Shown piece after piece: positions 5,557-9,868 of a stretch of DNA of 9,868 bases. Made by a program: the position numbers and the translations under genes. Position 1 is the stretch's first letter; every line of letters begins with the position of its first letter. A model generated the notes under the pieces. That model saw only the letters and a list, made by a program, of their open reading frames with translations, searched no databases and was not told where the DNA came from. The DNA is taken from contig CAZKTO010000085.1 in assembly GCA_964555685.1 (NCBI GenBank), positions 1 through 9,868 on the forward strand. Reading direction: 5' to 3'. Origin of the DNA: CAZKTO01 sp964555685. GTDB lineage: Bacteria > Chloroflexota > Dehalococcoidia > SHYB01.

Positions 5557-7242
5557 CTACAGCGTCACCGCCCCCTGCGACGCCGATGACACCAGCTTCG
5601 CGTACTTGGCCATCACGCCCGCCGTGTACCTGGGCGGCGGCGCCCTCCACGAGGCCAGCCGCTTCTTGATCTCGCCCTCCGGCAGCCCCACGTCCAGCGT
5701 ACGGGCGTTGACATCGAACACGATCGTGTCGCCGTCGCGGAGGGCGGCGATGGGCCCGCCGACGGCCGCCTCCGGCGCGACGTGGCCCGCCATGAGACCG
5801 TGAGTGGCGCCGGAGAAGCGCCCGTCGGTAACCAGGGCCACGGACTCGCCCAGGCCCTCGCCGACGATGGCCGCGGTGACCCCCAGCATCTCGCGCATGC
5901 CGGGGCCGCCCTTGGGCCCCTCGTAGCGGATGACGACGACGTCGCCGGCCCGGATGCGGCGTTCGCGGACGGCCTGGAAGGCGTCCTCCTCGCGGTCGAA
6001 GACGCGGGCGGGGCCGCTGTGGCGCATGCGCTCGTGCCCGGCCACCTTCACGACGCAGCCCTCCGGCGCCAGGTTGCCGCGCAGGATCACGAGGCCGCCG
6101 GTGGCCTTGAGGGGGTTGTCGAGCGGGCGTACGACGACCTGGCCGGGCGTCTCCCTGGCGCCGGCGGCCTCCTCGCCAATGGTGCGTCCGGTGACCGTTA
6201 TCTCGCCGGCGTGCAGCAGCCTGGCGTCGAGCAGGCGCTTGGCGACCAGGGCGATGCCGCCCGCGTGATAGAGGTCCTTGGCGACGAAGCGGCCGCCGGG
6301 TTTGAGGTCGGCCAGGAGCGGCGTGCGGGAGCTGATGCGGTCGAAGTCGTCGATCTCCAGCGGGATGCCGGCCTCGCGGGCGATGGCGAGGAAGTGGAGC
6401 ACGCCGTTGGTGGAGCCGCCGGTGGCGGCGATGGTGGCGATGGCGTTCTCGATGGACTTGCGGGTGATGATCCGGCTGGGGCGCAGCTCGCGGCGCAGGA
6501 CGTCCACGACCAGGCGGCCCGCCTCGCGGCCCACGCGGTCCTTGTCCGGGTCCATGGCGGGGACGCTGCCGCTGCCCATGGGGGCGATGCCCAGGGCCTC
6601 GATGGCGGTGGCCATGGTGTTGGCGGTGAACTGGCCGCCGCAGGCGCCGGAGCCGGGGCACGCCGCCTTTTCGATCTCCGTGAGCTGGGCCTCCGTGATG
6701 CGGCCGGCGGCATGGGCGCCCACGGCCTCGAAGACATCCTGGATCGTGATCTCTCGGCCCTGGTAGATGCCAGGCATGATGGAGCCACCGTAGAGGACGA
6801 CGGAGGGGATATCCAGGCGGACGGCGGCCATGACGGCGCCGGGGATCGTCTTATCGCACCCCACCAGGGCGATGAGGCCGTCGAAGCTGTGGCCCCGGCA
6901 CACCAGCTCGATGGAGTCGGCGATGACCTCGCGGCTGACGAGGGATGCCTTCATCCCCTCGGTGCCCATGGCGACGCCATCGGAGACGGCGATGGTGTTG
7001 AATTCGATGGGCACGCCGCCAGCAGCCCGGATGCCTTCCTTCACTTTGACCGCAAGCTTCCGCAGGTGGAAGTTGCAGGGCATGACCTCGATCCAGGTGT
7101 TGGCGACGCCGATGAGGGGGCGATTGAAGTCGTCGTCGGTGAGTCCCACCGCGCGCAAGTACGATCGAGAAGGCGCGCGGTCGGGGCCGTCGATCATGAC
7201 GTGGCTTTTGTGCCTGATGTTGGTGCGTGTGGCGGTGGTCAT
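5557..7242 (-). CDS. ilvD: Dihydroxy-acid dehydratase
   Basis: IlvD (EC 4.2.1.9) dehydrates 2,3-dihydroxy-isovalerate and 2,3-dihydroxy-3-methylvalerate to the 2-keto acids that precede valine, leucine and isoleucine. The 561-residue protein is full length for the family. Probable iron-sulfur ligands are C56 (MPCNFH), C129 (GCDKTIPG, with K131 next to the Mg site) and C201 (CPGSGACGGQFTANTM). Further signatures are GGSTNG (275-280), GPKGGPGMREM (442-452) and VTDGRFSGAT (471-480), whose S477 is the expected catalytic base. The frame extends to a GTG at 7284, but that codon directly abuts the -10 box and would lie upstream of the transcript start. The ATG at 7240-7242, with AGGA at 7252-7255, is therefore the better start. 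No other ilv or leu genes lie in the window; the next gene in the operon is a molybdenum hydroxylase. Confidence 0.97.
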   Translation of the reverse strand: MTTATRTNIRHKSHVMIDGPDRAPSRSYLRAVGLTDDDFNRPLIGVANTWIEVMPCNFHLRKLAVKVKEGIRAAGGVPIEFNTIAVSDGVAMGTEGMKASLVSREVIADSIELVCRGHSFDGLIALVGCDKTIPGAVMAAVRLDIPSVVLYGGSIMPGIYQGREITIQDVFEAVGAHAAGRITEAQLTEIEKAACPGSGACGGQFTANTMATAIEALGIAPMGSGSVPAMDPDKDRVGREAGRLVVDVLRRELRPSRIITRKSIENAIATIAATGGSTNGVLHFLAIAREAGIPLEIDDFDRISSRTPLLADLKPGGRFVAKDLYHAGGIALVAKRLLDARLLHAGEITVTGRTIGEEAAGARETPGQVVVRPLDNPLKATGGLVILRGNLAPEGCVVKVAGHERMRHSGPARVFDREEDAFQAVRERRIRAGDVVVIRYEGPKGGPGMREMLGVTAAIVGEGLGESVALVTDGRFSGATHGLMAGHVAPEAAVGGPIAALRDGDTIVFDVNARTLDVGLPEGEIKKRLASWRAPPPRYTAGVMAKYAKLVSSASQGAVTL

Positions 7243-7284
7243 GGAGAAGTGTCCTGAGCCAGGATCGCCGCCGGGGGCATGCAC

Positions 7285-7312
7285 AGTGTAGCGGAGGGAG
7301 GGCGGGAGTCAA
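7285..7312 (-). promoter_or_regulatory. Promoter of the ilvD-molybdenum hydroxylase operon
   Basis: On the minus strand TTGACT (7307-7312) is followed by a 16-bp spacer and TACACT (7285-7290), a good sigma-70-type match. Transcription would start near 7278 and give a leader of about 36 nt before the ATG at 7242. This position argues against the upstream GTG start at 7284. No leader peptide or attenuator is evident in so short a leader. Confidence 0.65.
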
Positions 7313-7316
7313 GGGG

Positions 7317-7362
7317 AGCGGCGCGCCCAGCATACCGCCCTTGTCCGGCCGGGCGCGCCGCT
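7317..7362. promoter_or_regulatory. Perfect 12-bp inverted repeat between divergent promoters (possible operator)
   Basis: AGCGGCGCGCCC (7317-7328) and its exact reverse complement (7351-7362) are separated by 22 bp. The left arm lies just upstream of the ilvD -35 box. The right arm fills the lipoprotein promoter spacer up to 2 bp before its -10 box, and that promoter's -35 lies between the arms. A regulator dimer or looping protein bound here could control both directions. A structural hairpin or GC-rich coincidence are the alternatives. Confidence 0.5.
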
Positions 7363-7376
7363 GCTACCATGCCGTC
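7341..7376 (+). promoter_or_regulatory. Leaderless-type promoter of the lipoprotein gene
   Basis: TTGTCC (7341-7346), 18-bp spacer, TACCAT (7365-7370), then GCCGTC and the ATG at 7377. The -10 box ends exactly 7 nt before the A of the start codon, so the mRNA would begin at or next to the ATG. No Shine-Dalgarno sequence is present. The same arrangement precedes the gene at 8978. Confidence 0.65.
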
Positions 7377-8906
7377 ATGCACTTGCGCGCAATCGTGCTC
7401 TCCCTCTTCGGTGCGACGGTGGCCGCGTTGATCGCCGTGGCGTGCAGCGGGGGCGACGAGCGCCCGGTGGCGACCGCCCCCGCCGCGCCAAGAGAGGCCC
7501 CGCCGCTCCATAGCGAGCACACGCCAGCCGCCGCGCCAGCCACCCGCCCTCCCACACCAGCCTCGGCGGCGGTCAGCGACGCCTCTCCTCTGGTCGTCGC
7601 CTACCGTGACGGCGCCTTCGCGCCCAAACGGCTCGAGGTCCCCGTGGGCGTGCCCGTCCAGTTCGTCAACGAGTCCAGCACGCCCTTCTGGCCCGCGTCC
7701 AACATCCATCCGACCCACGCCATCTATCCGGAGTTCGACGCCAAGACCCCCATTCAGCCAGGCCAGTCCTGGGCATTTATCTTCAACAAGGCTGGGTTCT
7801 GGCGCTACCACAATCACCTGACCCCAGAGCAATCGGGCCTGGTCGTCGCCCAGAGCGGGGCCCCGCAGCCGGCCGCCGCGACGCCGACCCCAGCGCCGGC
7901 GCCCGCCTTCAAGGCCCCGCCGCGGCTCACCGCAGCGGACGCATCGCGCATCTTCAACGACTCCGCCCAGCTAACGAAGTTCGTCAAGGACTACGGCCCC
8001 GGCGCCGCCGTCCGGGCGCTGGTCGAGCACGCCCCTCACATCGGCCTGGACTGTCACCAGGGGGCGCACCACATCGGACGTATCTCCTACGAGCTCTTTG
8101 GCGCAGCCGCCTACGGCCTGGCCACCCACGATTGCCAGTCGGGGACCTACCACGGCACCACCGAGGCCTTCTTCCGCGAGCGCGGCACCACCGACCTCGC
8201 CCAGGACGTGCAGGCCCTCTGCGGCTCCGAGCGCAACGCCTTCTCCCAGCACCAGTGCGTCCACGGGGTCGGTCACGGGCTGATGGCGTGGACCACCTAC
8301 GAGCTGCACGACGCCCTCGCCCTGTGCGATACGCTGCGGGACGTCTTCACGCAGCAGTCCTGTCACAGCGGCGTCTTCATGGAGAACGTGGTGGGCGGTC
8401 TCTCGGGCCTCATGGGCCACCGCACGGAGTACCTATCGAACGACCCCCACTTCCCGTGCAACGCCCTCGAGGACCGGTATGTGTTCGGGTGCTACTTCTT
8501 CCAGTCGTCCAGGATGCTGGACCTGTTCCAGGGCGACTTCCGGAAGGTCGCGCAGGCCTGCGCCGAAGCGCCGGCCATCGCTCACACCACCTGCTTCCGG
8601 AGCATGGGCCGTGACGTGGACTCGCGCACCAAGGGACATCCGGAGCGCGCCATCGACATCTGCCGCTACCCCGGCCAGCCGCAGCAGCGGGTGGACTGCC
8701 TCATCGGAGCGATCCAGGACGCGTTCTGGGAGGCGGGCGACGCGGAGACGGGGCTGAAGTTCTGCCGCTTGCTGGACGATCCCGGCGACAAACGGGTCTG
8801 CTACACCGAAATCACCGGCCGGGCGCGCCAGGTCCTGCCCGACCAGGCGGCGCTGGGGCGGTTCTGCGCGCGGATCGAGGAGCGCTATCGAGCGGGCTGC
8901 TCATAA
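7377..8906 (+). CDS. Lipoprotein with cupredoxin-like domain and Cys-pair repeats
   Basis: A 509-residue exported protein that I cannot assign to a named family. Residues 1-23 are a signal peptide ending in a lipobox-like IAVAC, with C23 the lipidation site. A Pro/Ala-rich tether spans 24-70. Residues 71-158 resemble a cupredoxin (GVPVQFVN, PGQSWAFIFNKAGFWRYHNH) but lack the usual Cys ligand; H111, H114, H145 and H147 could bind metal. A second Pro/Ala linker spans 159-182. Residues 220-300 are His/Cys-rich (DCHQGAHHIGR, DCQSGTYHG, QCVHGVGHG). From 282 on, cysteines come in pairs 11-12 apart: 282/294, 317/329, 361/372, 395/406, 429/441, 463/475 and 497/508. The first-Cys spacings are 35, 44, 34, 34, 34 and 34. 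This suggests a helical-repeat (TPR/Sel1-like) solenoid, each unit closed by a disulfide, anchored outside the cytoplasm. The ATG at 7377 is set by the adjacent promoter; upstream in-frame sequence is not protein-like. Confidence 0.85.
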   Translation: MHLRAIVLSLFGATVAALIAVACSGGDERPVATAPAAPREAPPLHSEHTPAAAPATRPPTPASAAVSDASPLVVAYRDGAFAPKRLEVPVGVPVQFVNESSTPFWPASNIHPTHAIYPEFDAKTPIQPGQSWAFIFNKAGFWRYHNHLTPEQSGLVVAQSGAPQPAAATPTPAPAPAFKAPPRLTAADASRIFNDSAQLTKFVKDYGPGAAVRALVEHAPHIGLDCHQGAHHIGRISYELFGAAAYGLATHDCQSGTYHGTTEAFFRERGTTDLAQDVQALCGSERNAFSQHQCVHGVGHGLMAWTTYELHDALALCDTLRDVFTQQSCHSGVFMENVVGGLSGLMGHRTEYLSNDPHFPCNALEDRYVFGCYFFQSSRMLDLFQGDFRKVAQACAEAPAIAHTTCFRSMGRDVDSRTKGHPERAIDICRYPGQPQQRVDCLIGAIQDAFWEAGDAETGLKFCRLLDDPGDKRVCYTEITGRARQVLPDQAALGRFCARIEERYRAGCS

Positions 8907-8941
8907 CGCCGGCCGCAGCGCGCATCGCCGCCCGGCGCTCC

Positions 8942-8977
8942 TTGCCCCGCCCTCTGGCCCGCTGCTACCATGCTGTC
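8942..8977 (+). promoter_or_regulatory. Leaderless-type promoter of the yifB-like gene
   Basis: TTGCCC (8942-8947), 18-bp spacer, TACCAT (8966-8971), GCTGTC, then the ATG at 8978. Bases 8959-8981 match 7358-7380 at 22 of 23 positions. No Shine-Dalgarno is present. The boxes lie in the 71-bp gap after the lipoprotein stop, so this gene has its own promoter. Confidence 0.65.
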
Positions 8978-9868
8978 ATGCTCGCGAAGACCCGTAGCTG
9001 CGCCATCGTGGGCCTCGAGGGCGCCATCGTCGAGGTTGAGGTCTACATCACGCGGGGCCTGCCGGCCTTCTTCATCGTGGGCCTGCCGGACACGGCCGTG
9101 CAGGCGTCCCGCGAGCGGGTGCGCGGCGCGGTGCGAAACTCGGGCTGCGACTTCCCCGGGACGCGCATCACCGTCAGCCTGGCGCCCGCCGATCTCAAGA
9201 AAGAGGGCCCGGCCTACGATCTGCCCATCGCGGTGGGCATCCTGCTGGCGACTGGGCAAGTGTCGGCCGATCTCTCGGACACGCTGCTCCTGGGCGAGCT
9301 CTCGCTGGACGGCAGCCTGCGCCACACGCACGGGATCCTGCCGATGGTCTCGGTGGGCCGCCAGCACGGCATGCGCCGGGTGATCGTGCCCGAGGCGGAT
9401 GCGCAGGAGGCGGCGCTCGTCGAGGGGATCGAGGTGATCCCGGCGAAGAGCCTGGCGCAGCTCGCCGCCTTTCTGCGCGGGGAGGAGGAGATCACGCCGG
9501 CGCAGGGGCAGTGGCCCGCGGCCAGCGCGGACGGGACGGGACCTGGGGTGCCGGACCTGGCCCACGTGAAGGGCCAGGACCACGCGAAGCGGGCGCTGGA
9601 GCTGGCGGCGGCGGGCGGGCACAATCTGCTGATGCTGGGCCCGCCGGGGAGCGGCAAGACCCTCATGGCGCGGGCGCTGCCGGGCATCCTGCCCAGGCTG
9701 GGCTCGGCCGAGGCCCTCGAGGTCACGAAGATATACAGCGTCGCGGGGCTTCTGCCCACGGGCAAGGCGCTCATCACGCGGCGCCCTTTCCGGTCCCCCC
9801 ACTACACCATCTCGACGGCGGGGCTCGTGGGCGGCGGGCGGTGGCCGCGCCCGGGCGAGATCAGCCTG
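8978..9868 (+). CDS. yifB: YifB/ComM-family Mg-chelatase-like AAA+ ATPase, C-terminus off the right edge
   Basis: The first 297 residues of a YifB/ComM-type protein (the family is about 500 residues). ComM is a hexameric DNA branch-migration helicase that aids integration of foreign DNA during natural transformation. Many non-competent bacteria also carry the family, so competence is not implied. The N-terminal ChlI-like domain (a Lon-protease-S5-like fold) covers about 20-165, with GLPAFFIVGLPDTAVQASRE (27-46), VSLAPADLKKEGPAYDLPIA (66-85) and LGELSLDG (105-112). The AAA+ domain follows, with VKGQDHAKRALELAAAGGHN (197-216), Walker A GPPGSGKT (221-228) and RPFRSPHYTISTAGLVGGG (269-287); the sequence breaks off in PGEISL, just before the expected Walker B. 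PHYTIS replaces the more usual PHHT(A/I)S. The start is fixed by the promoter block directly upstream. Confidence 0.96.
   Translation, partial: MLAKTRSCAIVGLEGAIVEVEVYITRGLPAFFIVGLPDTAVQASRERVRGAVRNSGCDFPGTRITVSLAPADLKKEGPAYDLPIAVGILLATGQVSADLSDTLLLGELSLDGSLRHTHGILPMVSVGRQHGMRRVIVPEADAQEAALVEGIEVIPAKSLAQLAAFLRGEEEITPAQGQWPAASADGTGPGVPDLAHVKGQDHAKRALELAAAGGHNLLMLGPPGSGKTLMARALPGILPRLGSAEALEVTKIYSVAGLLPTGKALITRRPFRSPHYTISTAGLVGGGRWPRPGEISL

Noticed and set aside
3298..5589. 763-codon open frame on the plus strand opposite the molybdenum hydroxylase
   Set aside because: Its composition (Gly, Asp, Ala, Val, His and Leu rich, low complexity) is that of an antisense shadow in GC-rich DNA. The minus-strand frame has every family motif.
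5782..7257. 491-codon open frame on the plus strand opposite ilvD
   Set aside because: Low-complexity shadow of ilvD, with no recognisable domain.
7243..7284. Longer ilvD start at GTG 7284
   Set aside because: No Shine-Dalgarno, extra residues not family-like, and the codon abuts the -10 box, upstream of the predicted transcript start.
8907..8937. CGCCGG...CCGGCG hairpin right after the lipoprotein stop, as a terminator
   Set aside because: Only a 6-bp stem with a 19-nt loop and no T-run; too weak to annotate.
8885..9802. 305-codon minus-strand frame opposite the YifB-like gene
   Set aside because: Arg/Ala/His-rich shadow; the plus-strand gene has a clear Walker A and family motifs.

Overview
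This window comes from a GC-rich bacterium. The genes run to about 70% GC and long antisense shadow reading frames are common. The promoters that can be read have TTGxxx and TAnnnT boxes, and two of them sit so close to their start codons that leaderless mRNAs are likely. The gene set (dihydroxy-acid dehydratase, a stand-alone amidase, a molybdenum hydroxylase, a cupredoxin lipoprotein and a YifB-type ATPase) would suit an environmental Chloroflexota/Dehalococcoidia-like lineage. That placement is a weak inference from overall style; nothing here is diagnostic.

Layout: (1) 1-646, minus strand: N-terminal part of a zinc-dependent alcohol dehydrogenase that runs off the left edge. Its promoter carries two palindromes. 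(2) 780-2141, plus strand: an amidase-signature enzyme transcribed divergently from the dehydrogenase. It has no ATG, GTG or TTG where the protein should begin; an ATC sits at the correct distance from a Shine-Dalgarno sequence. (3) 2142-3210: a patchwork of a lower-GC spacer with small hairpins, a hemolysin III/PAQR membrane-protein gene (minus strand), a 42-bp duplicate of the amidase 3' end, and an intergenic palindromic repeat element. (4) 3211-7242, minus strand: ilvD followed 21 bp later by a xanthine-dehydrogenase-type molybdopterin subunit, probably one operon. (5) 7243-7376: a compact divergent promoter region with a perfect 12-bp inverted repeat. (6) 7377-8906, plus strand: an unusual lipoprotein combining a Cys-less cupredoxin-like domain with a His/Cys-rich segment and seven Cys-pair repeats, five of their six spacings being 34-35 residues. 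(7) 8978-9868, plus strand: the first 297 codons of a YifB/ComM-family ATPase, cut by the right edge.

The genes do not form one obvious pathway. IlvD belongs to branched-chain amino-acid synthesis. The dehydrogenase, amidase and molybdenum hydroxylase look like catabolic enzymes for small organic substrates. The points most worth following up are the lipoprotein's regularly spaced Cys-pair repeat, the near-identical TTGYCC-N18-TACCAT-N6-ATG start blocks in front of the last two genes, the inverted repeat in the ilvD/lipoprotein promoter region, and the insertion or duplication scar around the hemolysin III gene. I see no CRISPR array, tRNA, rRNA or intact transposon.
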